From: Lates calcarifer
Lineage: Eukaryota > Chordata > Actinopteri > Centropomidae
NCBI RefSeq assembly: GCF_001640805.2
Contig: NC_066838.1
Location: 5,722,601-5,786,600, forward strand
Length of the DNA stretch: 64,000 nucleotides
Direction: 5' to 3'
Numbering within the stretch: the first letter of the stretch is position 1; every line of letters begins with the position of its first letter. The notes beneath the pieces were generated by a model that saw only the letters and a list, made by a program, of their open reading frames with translations, did no database searches and had not been told where the DNA came from. The position numbers and the translations under genes are program-made. This document shows positions 39,801 to 51,764 of this stretch, in pieces.

Positions 39801-42800
39801 AGATCCAGCTGCCAGTACAGATACTGAGGCAATCAGCACCATGATGTCTGGAGAGAGAAACAACACACAGTCAGATACTACACATGATGGGAAGCAGTGG
39901 AAGTCGGGAGATAGTGTATCCCTGATCAAATCAGACTGAATTAACAACAATTCACTGTGGTCAATGAGAATCATTTTTCTTGTAATTTGAAGGTTGCCCT
40001 AAGCACTTTGTATAAGAAGTGTTACATTTTCACTGAGGTTTCTACAGTTACAAATTAAGTTTCATCTCATCTTTAACATAACCTCAAGCCAAAAAAAAAA
40101 GAAAAAAAAAAGCTGAAAATCACATGAAATAATATCCTCGCTCCAGGATTTGAAAATGGAAGGAATGGAAAAACACATTAATGTGTCTGTGTTATCTCCT
40201 TCTGACAGAGCAAGGTGAGAGAAATGACAGCCGGCAAAACACAAGTCGACCCTGTTTTCTCACCTATGACACAGAAAGGCTTTCTGGCAAATTTCAGCCT
40301 CCCTCTCCATCCTCGGTATCGACAGCAGCAGCCAGCAGCCCATATCCTTACAATGTACTCCACCCCAAACACCACGATGGTCACAATTTCCTGCAGAATG
40401 AAGCAAGAATGGCAGAGTTAACCCTGTGATGTGAATATAAAGTAAACGCAGTACAGTGTTACAGCAAATAATAGGATACCTACCAGGATGTACAAGGCAC
40501 TCTCTGAGCTATTTTTGAACTCTCTGATGGTGGCAAAGACTGAGAGTATGAGGCAGGAGAAGACCAAGAGGAATCTGGAAGAGACACGACAGGGTGCAAA
40601 TGAAGTTACTGCCTCTTCTTTTTAACACGTGTCACTTGATAAATCATGTTCTAGACAGGAAGCACAGTATCCAACAAAAGTGAAAAGCTTCTGAAGGGCT
40701 GGGTTTACTGCTCACTGACATACTCAACAGTTAAGACATAAACCCCAATAGTTTTGCATTTGGTGTGTGGTTTGTATAGGTCAAGACACATGCAGGTCCC
40801 AGGTGCCCTAATACTGCATGGATGGGATAATAATCACCATTGAGACATACATTACTAAAAGTAAAATTACAGATTGGTACCTTAATGAAAGGTACTAATA
40901 TGAAAAGGCGTATCAGTTGACCCTTCCAGCTCTGGGTACAGTTTGGGATTGAATGACTAATTACGTCTGCAGACCCTGGGTGGTGCCTTTATCACTGGAG
41001 ACAAGCCAACCTGCATCGACAGCAGCTGAGTTAGAATGACTAAATGAGTGGATCAGTGAGTAAATGACAAAGTTTAAAAGAGGAACTGAAGGCAGGAAAG
41101 GTGAAGTGAATGCTCATCTGAATACCAATACTCCCTGAATGTACTGAATGAATCTTATTCAGCCATTGAGGTTTCACATAAAAAACCTCAAATGACCCTG
41201 TGTGAACATGGTTGCACACAGGGTGCACACAGGGTGTACAGGAAGTCTGATAATCTGTGGGTGTAGACAAGTGTGCCACAAGTCATTAGACAAGCTGGGC
41301 ATATTTATCGGCTGTGTCAGTCAGTAGCTCTTCACAAGAGAGAGCAAAACTTCTCAACCTCCTCTTTATGGTCTGAGCCACATTATCTGCCTTCTGTAGA
41401 AGTCATTAGTGGTGAGACCATCACGCCAGCGTTTTATTGGTTTGAAGATAACATATGATTGAAAGAGGAAGAGGCGCAGCAGGGCCTGACCTCAGGGACT
41501 TTCTTTAGAAAAGATCTTCTGGAGGGAATCCAAAGCAGGGCTAATGGAGAGCGCCTGGTGAAACCCAACACTAGGACAATGCAGAAGTTTAACTCTGAAA
41601 TGACATCAAGTATCTCCTGAACACAAGATCAGGTGTTACACTTTAAAGCTCACGCTACACTAGTGAGGTCATTTACAGTACAAATATACAGGATACAATA
41701 AACCTTTTTGCTGAGAAACATGATCTGAGATATTACATTGACTAAGACACATAGGCTACACACAGCAGGGCCAGCTTGTGTCAAAGGCAAACTGGGCATT
41801 CATGTGTATATTAACATAATACATCAGTTTGTTTAAAAAGGTGGAGAAATGATTGGAAGGCTCTGTGGTAAATGTGTCAGTAATGCCCATTTACACATCC
41901 AACAGACAGAGAAAATAGCTTTTATCCAGAGTTTCTGTCCACCTGAAGAAAGTCCAAACTTCCCCCTGTTTTGATCTCTGTGAACTCCTGAGAAAAATAT
42001 CTGGCTCTTTAGCTGCTAAATGTTCACCAGCTAGTCACTACATTTTACTGCTGTTCAGTGCTGGGCACATAGCATACATCTACCTGCCATGGCCTGAAAC
42101 AAAGCTGATGAGAGCAGAGTTTGCATAAACTAAAAATAATATAATATATAAAAATATAGTAATAATATAATATAATAATCCACCTACCCTGCATCTTTAG
42201 CAAAAACATAATAGTAAGGCTGACATGTGATTTAAAACAACCTCCTCAGAGGTTTTGGCTTGATATGTTCATTTAATATGTTTTTGTTCTGACAATGATC
42301 TGTTCAGCAGTTCAGAGGCAAAAAGCAAAAGTTTAACTCTGAAAGTATAAATACAACAAGATATGTTTGTCCACCTCTGAGCCTTCACAGTAAGCTTTTA
42401 CTGCAAAGTGAATCTGGCTACTTATGTACCAGCATCTGCTTTTTTTCTCATGATTCACCCTGACATGCAAGCTCATCTAAGCTTTTACTCTCCATTATTG
42501 CTCATTCCAGCCTCCATCAGTCCTCCCTGGATTCCCTGAGTGCTTTTTTAGTAATAATAAGAATAATGTTTTTTTCCCCAATAGAATTTATTTCAACTTT
42601 CAAGTGCTGCTCATCTGATTTCCTCTTTTCTGCTGCTGCAGTTTCAGTTTGGTCATGTCAAACTCTTGGCAGTAGCGGCTGGCTGTCAGCCAATCAGAGT
42701 GAAGCCGCAGAGATCGGTGGTGTGTAGAAATGGTCAAGAAAATAATTCAACGGAGAAGCTGATGTCACAGCCCGGCTCAACAACTGCGGCAAGAGAGGGA

Positions 42801-45800
42801 GACGGCACGAGTTGGCAGATTAAAAAAACAAAACAATTTATTTTTACAAAAAAAAAAGAGAATAACCAAACACAAAAACAACCAAACTAACAAAAAGAAA
42901 ACGGCAGCTGCCACCACGGTTGGCCAGGACCAGGAACCATCCTCCAAGCTCCCAGCCCCCTATCGGACTCCAGACTGGAGGTTAATATAGTATGGAGCAC
43001 ACACTGGGCCCAGGTGTGGCTCAATCAGCGGATGACCCTCCACCCTACACCTGTAGCAAGAAAGAAGTGAAAGGAAAACAACAGGGACACCTAGTGTCCA
43101 GGTGGAGGAGTCGTCACACTGATTCTTTATCATATTCTTCATTATTCTCATTATTCATCAGAGACATGCCAACAAAAATCAAAATGAGCTCTCAGCACAC
43201 ACAGATGTAGCTGCACCAGCTCTGTAAAGTCTGCTCTTATTCCGTTTCTTATTATTCCAGTCTGAGGTCACTCCCTCTCACATCTACAATATATGAGTTT
43301 TTGGCTTCTCATACATTATTAATGACTACAGCAGTCAAGACTTGCTTGGTAAAAGTGAGCTCTTCATGCACTGAGAAAGCTTTTATTACATTCTGCCTTA
43401 AGTCTGCAGCCGATCAGTCTGGGTTATTAAATCTATTTGAAAGGCTGCTGAAAGGCTTCTCTGGTATATTGACATTACCACTCAGTATAGATTTTGTCAA
43501 TTGAAACTGACAACACTATAATATTCTTACTACTTGTGTTGTGGGTCACTAAATGTTTCAGTCTTTGTGTTTGACAGGTGGCCTACATCTGTTCTGAATG
43601 GCAAAAACACAAGTTCCTTCCTTCCTCTTTTTAGCACCCATTTCATAATCACCTCCATCACCTCGTCCTGCAGGAGAGAAGGAGTAAATGACCTGTGCAC
43701 ACTTTGTAACTGTAACTGTTTGTAACTGTTTCCCAAGTCCAGAAAAACAACATGTCTTTTGAGACGTCTGTCTTTTCCACCGCCACGTAGCCATGAGGTA
43801 GGCCTATATTAAGGTCAGTCAGTCACAGAGTCACTTCACATCTAGTCATTTACAGCACTTTGACTTGTCACATTGACTTGTCATTTCACCATCTGAAGAC
43901 CAACATTTTTGTGTATACTGGAAACACATCTACAAAAAGGACTTTTGAGAAGCAGTGATGAAGACACTGGTTGAGAGCATGAGGGATTTGTTATGTTTTG
44001 TTTTTCATTTGCACCAATCCCATGAAGTTTCATGTGTAGTATGAAGTCATTTATCTCACTCTCTCTGACATTTGTTTAAAGTACAGTAACAAACAACTCC
44101 TCTGCCTCAAAAATAACATTACAAAATTTCTTTTTAGACATGTTTTCTGCACATATCTAATATTTTATTCATATATTCCACTTCTTTTACTGAAGCTAAG
44201 ACATTAGTAAACCCATTTCAAGCAACAAAACAAATCATCCACACGAGGGTGTGTTTTCACTAAAGATTTTAAAAATGTCAAAAATCAGACTTCAAATTTT
44301 CAGCACTTGGACCAAATAATGTCTTTGCACATTGCTCTAGGACAAACAGGATCCTCGGGACAGGTGAAGCTGAGAGTGTTCTGAAAAGTTTGATATGAAA
44401 CACTTGGGGATTGTGTTATATATGCAAGTAAAGGGGAATTTAATAAACTATGTGAAAATCAAGAAAATACCCATAGACCTATACATAAATACACACTGAA
44501 ATGAAATGTTGTAGACAAAGAAGCTGGCTGGCTGCACGCCTAATTGGACATCAGTTTGTGTAACTGTCCTGACTCGACCTTGCCAAGCTCATCAGTACCT
44601 ACTAATAAGGACACTTGCTGATAAAGGAGGGGGACAGAACCTGCCTCCTGAAGCAGTCAAACAATTAGCTCTTCCAGCTACTGACTTATCCTTCCCTTTA
44701 CCATCAGCATAGTGAAGCCTGCTCATGATTCATTTATACCTCACCACCGTATCTGTCTGCAGATACACATACCAGAGTGTGGGTGGCATGGTCAAATATA
44801 CATGAGGCCAAGACAGTACAAAGAAGGTCACCATCATGTCAGGCTCTCAAAAAATGAATGAATGATCATTTACAGTTTCTGACAGCAATGTACTGTAAGT
44901 ACTATCCAAGCTGCACAGCTATACTGAAGAGGCAATTTTCTGATAAAGGAACAATCTGACATTTTGGAAAAAAAAAAAAAAACTCAAAACTCCTACAGAA
45001 AATGAGATGACAAGATAGATACCACTCACATATCTGTACACCGAATACAACCAGCAAATAAGAGCTCATCCTGAAATGTGAAACTATCCATTTAATCACA
45101 TGCAAAACAGTAAATGTCTTGAATCAAGCAAAATCAACTTTTACATTTCCTGTAGTATTCTGATCTATTGTCATATAACTGTTACTGAAAGGTTTTCATT
45201 TGGTGGTAAAAGGATCAGTTGATCCCGTGTCAGTTTGATAGATGGATATGTCAACCAGTGAAAAGTATCATTCTGATATCACATGCACCACAGCACACAC
45301 ACACACAAACACACTCATGACCACAGAGTTCTATTTTTACAACATCTGATCTGGGCTCCCACCTCTGTCCCCAATAATGTGACTTGCAGCTGACAAACAC
45401 ACACACACAAACACACACTTGTTGCCAGAGAGGTCCAGACGACATCAGTAGGAATGTGAGTATTGATCAATCAAGTTGAGGGGGGCTGTTGTTGGAAGCA
45501 GAAAAGCCCGCATTTCCTCCTGAGCTGCAGATAAAGAAACATTGATTTGCCCCGCTCAGCACAACATTGCCTACCCAGACGTACTCATCACGCTAAATTT
45601 AGACTGCGCAGAACTCGAGGAGAGCAAATAAGGGAGAAAGGATTTTCACTAAGCAAATAGTGCCTGTGACGGCCATGTGCCAGCACTGCGGCGTCCTCTC
45701 TGTGGGCTCTTTGGGAGGGGGGCTGCGTTTGAGGGTGATTTTCTGGGGCACTAATCTCATGTAAATAAATACATGAGTGACACTGCTACTGTCACCACCT

Positions 45801-48800
45801 GCTGTCATTGTGTTCCTTGTGAGCCAACGGGGTACCGTGCTGCTCATGCAGCATTAACAGAAGCCATTACTGAGGAATACTGAAGAGGTTTCCCCTGTTT
45901 TGGAGAGAGAAATTCTTACTTCTTGTATACTTCATTTGGAAATTATTCTGCTATTCATTCTGATTAAATAAACCAAGAAATAAAAATCTACCAAGCCTGC
46001 ACTCTGAAATAATGTTCCTTGTAGCTTCAGAGGGTCTGCCAAGTGAAACCGACATCAGCAAATAATGTAGTATACAACACAATCAAAGCCAGTTAGAGCC
46101 GGTTTCATTAAAAAGAAATTTAGTGAGTTTGTTTCTTCTCACATGGTTTAAATGCAAAGTGCAGTCATGTCATGTCAGGTCAGTTTTATTTATGTTTTAT
46201 AATCTGTATCATAATTCAGTTACAAAGCAGTCCACAAAGAATCCTTTAATGGGAAAAAGGGACAAAGCAGAGAAGAGGCAGATCTGTAGTAGGAATACAA
46301 AAAAATATCAAAACATTCATAGCATTAAAAAATATTTCATGCTGTATCATTAGAGGGTGACCAAACTATGTGTAGCAATGCCACACACAAGTTAATTCTA
46401 TTGACCTTTATTTGCTACTTGAGGGGAGCAGAAAACAGCTGTACACACAAATTCAACATATTATCACTTTTTCAGTTGATATGCCAAACTTAACATATCC
46501 AGTAAATATGGAGCACCATGAGTATTCATTTGGGTCATGTCTGTGTTGACCTAATGAATGTAGTTCAATGAAAACCACATTGCAGACAGTTAAATACAGA
46601 AAGACTGAGTGGGAATTGCAGAGTTGGATGATGATTGCAGCTGTTCAGTACGTGCGCAAACAAAACTTCAAAATGAACTGACAATGCTGAATCACCGTTG
46701 TCACTAAACAAATCAGTAGCTTTTAGCAGTGGAGCTGCACTTTCTAGTTTCTTAACTTCCACATTAAAAGCACATTAGAAGGTTCCAAAGCCACAGAAAT
46801 GATCAGAATCTGATAGAGAACAGTCAGCAGCAAACTGTTTCTCAGTTTCACAACAATATCTATCTAATATTAGCAGCCATAAGCTAACTGGTCATTATGA
46901 GTGTGATGAATTGAGCATGGACGCTTTTTCTTGGGTGGAGCTCCTGTTTTAATATCACAAGGGATGACATTAATAAATATTGAAATATCAGTGGGACCCA
47001 ATCCACCTCTAGTCATACTCCAACTACAGGACTCAGACTTCCTCACAGCAGACCCCTCTTCTCCTGAAACAGACCACTCAATCACTTCTCTGCAGCTTGG
47101 CAGCCAACATCCATCTGCTACTGTCCTCGCCTTATTTCTTCTTCCCCTGGTTTGTCTTCGACTGGCCAGCTCAGCAGAAGAGTGAGTAACTGGACCATAT
47201 CCTCAATCTGTCTCACATGGATATCATTAAGAAAGTTTAGAGGACAATTTGTTTAGTTTTCACTGATGGACCACCTAAACTCTTTTGTTTTCCCTCCTCT
47301 CTTTGCTGCCGTCTTTTTTCTGTGATATTCCACCTTGGTGCAGAACTGACACATTTTGTCATCTTACAGCTGCAGAGGCCTTTCAAATTTCTCACAAAGC
47401 TGGTGCTTCCTGTGAGAGGACACACATTAATTTGGCTCCTGTTGAAGCCAAATCCGTAAAGATATCAGAGCTCTGAGCTCTGTGTCAATGCAGGTTCATA
47501 CCATTGACTGGATAGATCAGAATAGGATGCTGAGCCATTGTTAGAGATGAATATCTGACAATTTAAAAGTCTGTTGAATTTTCGTCCTGTCAACAAACAG
47601 CACAGACAGACTGCAAATGTACTTCTACCAGCAGGCTGCAAAGAGTTTCTCTCTCTTCTCACTTTCACCCACAGTAATTCAAAACGTTCAAACTCAGTTG
47701 CAGTGATGCTAAAGATTTAGATCCACAGGAACATCCTTGAGTGGAAGTTGAGAAATGAGGATCACTGTGTCTCTCCCCTTTAACTGATGTTGGACCAGAG
47801 ACAGAGCTGAAAGGGGAGGGAAGGCCTTGTGCTCAGACAGCTAGACAAAGATGGAGAAAAACAGCAGGTGAGAGAGACGTAGAGGCAGAGAGACAGAGCG
47901 TACTCTGGATACAGGTACTCGCATTCCACGTATTGATCATTCACACATGCATTACAAACAAGACCATGCATGGAACAAAATAGCTGCATAGTATTTCCAG
48001 TGAAAACCCTTCAAGAAGAGATAGCTGTTGTCTGAAGCATGAGCATGTTTTTGCAAAACTGCCCTCCTCAGTTCAAGGTAGCAGTGTCATTCTGTTTGCC
48101 AAATGCTGTCTTTTAGAGCAGAGATAAGAGCAAAAATGGAGGAGGGGAGTGATTTGACCAAAGTCAGCACATGATCGTTTTATAAATCAGCTGGCTGAAA
48201 GTAAAAAGAGTTGGGAGATTAAATGAAGTGTGGTGACCATGAATAATGTATAGAGCAGACAAATGGAACAGAGTCATGGTTACTATACACAGATACTTGA
48301 AAACTGGATGTTATACTATGAACTTTGTATGAATTTGCTGTAACTATAGGTGTATCATCATGGTCATGTGTCCTGTCACCTTTCACCAATCAGATTTCTT
48401 TGTATCAAAGCAGAGTTATACACTAGTTTATAACCTGTTTTCCAGAGGGTTCTGATTTTAGTCAGCACACATGCTACTGACCCTCTTCTAACTAGGTTGC
48501 TTGGGGTAGTTTGGCTCCATTTGCTGTATTACACCAGTGAAGAAAAAAAAATCACTTCTGCCTGCACTAGATTCAGCCATGAAGATAGCACCACCTCCTA
48601 AGACTGACTTTAGTTGATGAAGATCTCAAAAAAATCCAAACAAATGGCAAGAAAAGGGTTTTAGCTGGCTGCTATAGTATTCAGTTAATATTTCAAAGGT
48701 ACCCAGAGGGCCTGCGTTAGTGTGTATGAGTGTGTGTGTGTGTGTGAGTGTGTGTGTGTGGTTTCACGTTAAAGCTTGGGCTCACTTCTGGGCATCCAGC

Positions 48801-49582
48801 CGTCTCAGGGGGGTCGATATGCTGCGCACAGTGAATTCCTTAATGCTGTGGCCATTTCAACTCGTCACTACCAAGCATGCAGTAACACTGAACCAGGAGG
48901 ATCCAGGGATGGCTGGAAGGCACAACAACCAACCCCACTTTCCCCACCTTTCCTTTTGGAGAGTAGAGCTTACATTACATACTGTAATTACTATCTCTCA
49001 CCTTAACACGATGAATACAACTACTGCAGATCATTTGTATTAAAAGAAACTGCCACTGATTTTACACATAAAGGGCAGTTTATCAGTAAAGGGGAGTCAT
49101 ACTCAGCATGTGCAAACAGCTGATTAGCATCTTCTGTAGCTTTATCTTTATCTCTTTATCTCAGAGAAAATAATAATAATGCATGACTGCACATTTTTAA
49201 CAGAACATTGTGGGTGATTCTGTGACAGAGAGGGCCTAGTAGAGATAACATTGTTTGTCTTATGGGAAACATAGGATCCATATCTCAATATCTCCGTCTC
49301 TGCTGCACAGATTCTGATGTCTCTGTTTTAATCTGTGTCTTGTGAGTCAACTTTATAAAAGTGCATTAATAAATTGCTGCAGTAGCTCTTTAATATGTAA
49401 GAATCTAGGAACTCCTCTCCCTAAAGATTGCTCCTGTCACTGGTGGTTGCTTGCCTCAGTGCTGACAGCTCACCAGAGGTCACAGATCATCAACCTACAT
49501 ATTTATGATGGCATCACTGGAGTCTACAAATGCTCCCAGACTGTCTAGTCACTGGCTGTAGTATCCAGAACACTCCCTTTGC

Positions 49583-49627
<45 letters not shown>

Positions 49628-50461
49628 GCGTGTATGTTAAGAGTCCACATCGCTGTGCAGAACTGGACTGCAACGTTAATTAGTGAAAGTACTGACGCGG
49701 CGCGGAGCTGTCCACACACCGCGGTGCTGAAACATAAAATGCCGCCGCAACATAATCCAATCAGTGTAAAACAATAGTGTTTAAAACGTGAACACATGTC
49801 AAACACGGGCTGTAGGAATGTGCTACATCATCATCAACAGTTAAACAGGCAAAAACCCACCGACTCAAATGTCAGTATCATATAAGCTTGAGCCGCAAGT
49901 TCGAGTTCTAGCAGGAGTTATGCAGGTGAAGTGATACCCCCTCCTATTATCAGGCTGTAGCGGTCTGGCAGCGTGACAATATTTAACCCTTTAATGCGCC
50001 ATCTGAACGTGATCATCAGCGTGGAACGAGACACACAACCCGCAAAACTCCGTAACAGCCCCCCGCCCCCCATTACATGACTCAGTAGAAGCAGCATCTA
50101 CCAAAGTAAAAGGCCATAATGACAGAATTAACATACTTGGTTGAAGCCCAGACATGACTTACACATAAGCGTGGTAGATGAACGCCCATCCCCGCGGTCT
50201 TTCCAGCGCATTATAAAGGAAATTCTGTAGTTTCCTATAGCTGGCATTTTTCTTCGACGGTCTGGGTCTCCCGGCGGAGATGCTGGACCTCGGTCTGCAG
50301 AGGATGCTGCTCCGCTTGGTGCTTTCCGAACCCGCAATGAGCAGCGCCCCATCCCTGTTGGATTCAGGAGCCCCGGGGTCCAAACCAACAAACCCGACTT
50401 TGTGCTTCTTCTCTCCGGCTTGAGTTGGGTAAACCCCCCCGTTGAGAGATTTCTGCACCAT
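26959..50461 (-). CDS. kcnq2: Potassium voltage-gated channel subfamily Q member 2 (Kv7.2), whole coding region, 15 exons
   Basis: This encodes a subunit of the tetrameric voltage-gated K+ channel that carries the neuronal M-current in the plasma membrane, normally with KCNQ3. Joining the 15 exons gives 2646 bases: 881 residues with the cassette exon, 858 without; human KCNQ2 is 872. Visible in order: N-terminus starting MVQKS-NGGVYP, S1 from about residue 100, S2, S3, S4 with the spacing R-R-Q-R-R plus RR, S5 with the retigabine-site Trp (WYIGFL), pore GYGD, S6 ending FFALPAG, calmodulin-binding helix A ([13 protein letters not shown]) and helix B ([18 protein letters not shown]), subunit-assembly helix ([17 protein letters not shown]), and an ankyrin-G motif near the C-terminus ([11 protein letters not shown]). 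All splice sites are GT-AG except one GC-AG. Start: good Kozak context (A at -3, G at +4) and an in-frame stop at 50480-50482. Odd: Val replaces the pore Tyr. Teleosts have kcnq2a and kcnq2b; which one this is cannot be decided here. Confidence 0.97.
27956..28049 (-). CDS. kcnq2: kcnq2 exon 14 (helix C-D linker)
   Basis: This exon is 94 bases. It encodes [19 protein letters not shown] and then [12 protein letters not shown], as in human VDQIVGRGP...SMMGRLGKVEKQ. It can follow exon 12 or exon 13, because both end with the same split Arg codon (AG). Confidence 0.96.
28866..28934 (-). CDS. kcnq2: kcnq2 exon 13, probable cassette exon
   Basis: This exon is 69 bases, 23 codons, entering and leaving in phase 2, so inclusion or skipping keeps frame. 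It encodes [17 protein letters not shown] followed by STEGPR. The segment resembles a longer alternative insert I recall from mammalian KCNQ2 isoforms and the KCNQ3 sequence IDMIF-PGPPSTPKHKK. Donor GTTAGG; an alternative donor GTCCTA seven bases earlier in the exon would break frame. Confidence 0.75.
29597..29728 (-). CDS. kcnq2: kcnq2 exon 12 (helix B and assembly domain); GC splice donor
   Basis: This exon is 132 bases. It encodes [20 protein letters not shown] (second calmodulin-binding helix) and [20 protein letters not shown] (helix C). The following intron starts GCAAGT, with exon end CAG before it; this is the consensus for a GC-AG intron and not an error by itself. Confidence 0.96.
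30507..30612 (-). CDS. kcnq2: kcnq2 exon 11 (start of helix B)
   Basis: This exon is 106 bases. It encodes [19 protein letters not shown] and then [16 protein letters not shown], aligned with human EASLPGEDIVDDKSCPCEF and LTPGLKVSIRAV. Donor: GTAAGG. Confidence 0.96.
32856..33061 (-). CDS. kcnq2: kcnq2 exon 10 (helix A-B linker, phosphorylation-rich)
   Basis: This exon is 206 bases. It encodes [17 protein letters not shown], then [12 protein letters not shown] and [10 protein letters not shown], matching human SLKDRVFSSPRG, SPSKVPKSWSF and KGAASRQNSE. Acceptor TAG at 33063-33062, donor GTGAGG at 32855. Confidence 0.95.
35422..35481 (-). CDS. kcnq2: kcnq2 exon 9 (helix A-B linker)
   Basis: This exon is 60 bases and encodes [19 protein letters not shown], matching human LIPPLNQLELLRNLKSKSG. 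It enters and leaves in phase 2, so it joins exons 8 and 10 in frame. Confidence 0.9.
   Translation of the reverse strand, partial: NYSTPESAGPAEESEGQVF
36128..36222 (-). CDS. kcnq2: kcnq2 exon 8 (helix A)
   Basis: This exon is 95 bases, the same as human. It encodes [19 protein letters not shown] and then [12 protein letters not shown]. Calmodulin helix A is well conserved, while [10 protein letters not shown] differs from human HSTWQYYERT. The donor is GTAAGT, splitting an Arg codon. Confidence 0.96.
36339..36434 (-). CDS. kcnq2: kcnq2 exon 7 (S6 end, start of calmodulin-binding helix A)
   Basis: This exon is 96 bases, the same as human. It encodes [17 protein letters not shown] and then [15 protein letters not shown], identical to human as I recall it. 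It covers the S6 gate end, the PIP2-sensitive linker and the IQ part of helix A. Confidence 0.97.
38072..38182 (-). CDS. kcnq2: kcnq2 exon 6 (selectivity filter and S6)
   Basis: This exon is 111 bases, the same as human. It encodes [18 protein letters not shown], then S6 [19 protein letters not shown]. The filter TIGYGD is intact. The residue after GYGDK is Val (codon GTC), where human KCNQ2 has Tyr284; KCNQ1 has Val and KCNQ3/4/5 have Thr at this site. Confidence 0.97.
38346..38471 (-). CDS. kcnq2: kcnq2 exon 5 (S5 and pore entrance)
   Basis: This exon is 126 bases, the same as human. S5 is [17 protein letters not shown]; the Trp is the retigabine-binding residue (human W236, here 237). The turret is [19 protein letters not shown], which differs from human at several surface positions. 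Confidence 0.97.
38682..38736. repeat. (AC)n microsatellite in kcnq2 intron
   Basis: A CA run interrupted twice by CC, about 210 bases upstream of the exon 5 acceptor on the minus strand. Confidence 0.95.
39672..39847 (-). CDS. kcnq2: kcnq2 exon 4 (S3 and voltage-sensor S4)
   Basis: This exon is 176 bases, the same as human. S4 reads [18 protein letters not shown], with the KCNQ pattern of gating arginines and Gln at the third position. The last residues are VVYAHSK. Donor: GTGACC. Confidence 0.97.
40264..40390 (-). CDS. kcnq2: kcnq2 exon 3 (S2 and S2-S3 linker)
   Basis: This exon is 127 bases, the same as human. It encodes [17 protein letters not shown], then the cysteine and arginine-rich linker [17 protein letters not shown]. 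The charge-transfer acidic residue Glu of GVEY is present. The donor is GTGAGA. Confidence 0.97.
40484..40574 (-). CDS. kcnq2: kcnq2 exon 2 (S1 and S1-S2 linker)
   Basis: This exon is 91 bases, the same as human. It encodes [14 protein letters not shown], then [17 protein letters not shown]. The acceptor is TTCCAG and the donor GTAGGT. Confidence 0.96.
42763..43118 (-). mobile_element. Probable solo LTR of an LTR retrotransposon
   Basis: This 356-base block is bounded by TGT...ACA. On the minus strand it starts TGTGACGACTCC and ends GGGCTGTGACA. The same four bases, CTGA, flank both ends (42759-42762 and 43119-43122), as expected for a target-site duplication. In minus orientation it has a TATA-like ACTATATTAA and then AAATAAA followed by T/G-rich sequence, the usual order in an LTR. 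No gag/pol sequence and no second LTR lie nearby, so it looks like the product of recombination between two LTRs. The superfamily is not identifiable from this alone. Confidence 0.6.
48719..48760. repeat. (TG)n microsatellite
   Basis: An imperfect TG run in kcnq2 intron 1. Confidence 0.9.
49586..49623. repeat. (CA)19 microsatellite
   Basis: Uninterrupted CA dinucleotides in kcnq2 intron 1, about 0.5 kb from exon 1. Confidence 0.95.
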
Positions 50462-50660
50462 TCTAAAGTCGAGACGACTCTAACGAGGAGTTGTCCGTGC
50501 CCTTGCCGCGGGGATGCATCACCGGTGCTGAGGGGTGTGTGCTGCTGCTGGTGGTGGTGAATGCAGTCGGTGTCGGTCCCCCCTCGAAAACCAATTGCAA
50601 TATCCACGCGAAACTGCACAGTGTATGCTTTTACGTTAGCCCCTTCCGGCCATTTGACAG
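50150..50660 (-). promoter_or_regulatory. kcnq2: CpG-richer kcnq2 exon 1 and 5' flank, presumed promoter region
   Basis: CpG dinucleotides are clearly denser here than in the surrounding sequence. The patch covers exon 1 and about 200 bases upstream of the start codon. No TATA box or defined start site could be assigned, so the promoter call rests on position and composition only. Confidence 0.4.
50163..50461 (-). CDS. kcnq2: kcnq2 exon 1 (start codon, N-terminus)
   Basis: This exon is 299 bases and codes residues 1-99 plus two bases of codon 100, ending ...WAFIYHAYV as in human KCNQ2. It contains the phrase [12 protein letters not shown], nearly invariant in KCNQ2. The donor is GTAAGT at 50162. 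One residue is gained relative to the human exon, so numbering through S6 is human plus one. Confidence 0.97.
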
Positions 50661-51758
50661 ACACAGCAAGGATGGAAATGCACATGAATTTCACTCCCAG
50701 TCTAATCACGTTGGCAATCAGCAAATTAGAGGCTATCTGCAATCGTTTAATGGACAATCATTTAATATTCAAGTTAAAGTTAATCTGAACACGCAATCAG
50801 TCTTGTTCTGGTGCAGTAACATCTGATCCGGTTTGTTAAACTGGACCAGTCTGTCAAAACAATTACAAGTTGCTGACTGGGAGGAGAGGATCATTACTGT
50901 GTTTTGGGAAAATGAACAAAACGAAAAATGAAATGAACAAATGAAAAATTATCCCGGGATAACCTTTCATCCTCTCCACTCAAGTCCATCCCAAGAGGAA
51001 AGCTGCAAGGGAGGCTTTCATTTACTGATGCATGTTCATGTAATATTCATATGTGCGGCTTCCTTCACCTAAAATTATGACAGCTCTGTTTTTAAGGTCT
51101 GCATTCTCTGATTGGGCAGAAAGCCCCCTGCCAAAATCTGAAGGTAACTGACAACATCAGGAAGACATAAAACAAAGACATGGAACATCTCAGGCTGCTG
51201 TTCAAACACTTCCCTGCACATTACCATGTATAACAATGCAGATCAATTTGCAGTAAGCTGAATGTAGGACTAAATGACTTAGCCTATATCATATGTTCTA
51301 AGTGAATCCAATTTCCCCATGATAAGCATCAGGTTTGCTGGAAAGAGGGAGATGATCAGATCATATGATATGTGCTATGACATAAAGCAAATTATGAGTA
51401 AGTGGACTGAAAAAAGAAACTACTCCAGTCAGAAGTCTTATTGTTCACTTGCTGTAGCACTTAGTCACAGCCTGCTATGGTGTTTACTGGCAAATCATAT
51501 TCAGCGTTTTCTGCTTTCAAGTCAATCCTGTGAAACTGCAGTAACATGCTGTAGACCAAAGGTAACACAAACACTGGTAGGACACACTGTAAAGCAGGAA
51601 AATAACAAGATTAAGAGGATGCCAAAAGTCCTTACTAAAGGGGGACCACTTCAACTTTGTGTATTAACATTTTTTTATGGGGGACATCACATCCTTGGTT
51701 GGATCATCACAGGCCAACATTGCTGCTACATGGAAAAACATTGTCATACTGTGAAGAT
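50661..51758. other. Intergenic sequence between kcnq2 promoter and prex1 3' end
   Basis: I recognised no gene, RNA or mobile element here. The plus-strand open frame at 51319-51795 has no recognisable domain and is probably chance. Confidence 0.6.
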
Positions 51759-51764
51759 TTTATT
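51759..51764 (-). terminator. Candidate poly(A) signal for prex1
   Basis: AATAAA on the minus strand, with a T-rich stretch (ATGTTTTTCCATG) about 20 bases downstream. It is the first canonical signal after the prex1 stop. Confidence 0.35.

Larger units (their letters stand above)
40575..50162 (-). other. kcnq2: kcnq2 intron 1
   Basis: This intron is about 9.6 kb between exon 1 and the S1 exon. It contains a probable solo LTR (42763-43118), a (CA)19 microsatellite, a TG microsatellite and scattered AT-rich sequence. I recognised no conserved coding segment on either strand. Confidence 0.85.

Noticed and set aside
50128..50757. Minus-strand 209-codon open frame overlapping kcnq2 exon 1
   Set aside because: It is the alternative frame of the CpG-rich exon 1 and 5' flank. 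The KCNQ2 protein is in another frame with its own stop upstream of the ATG.
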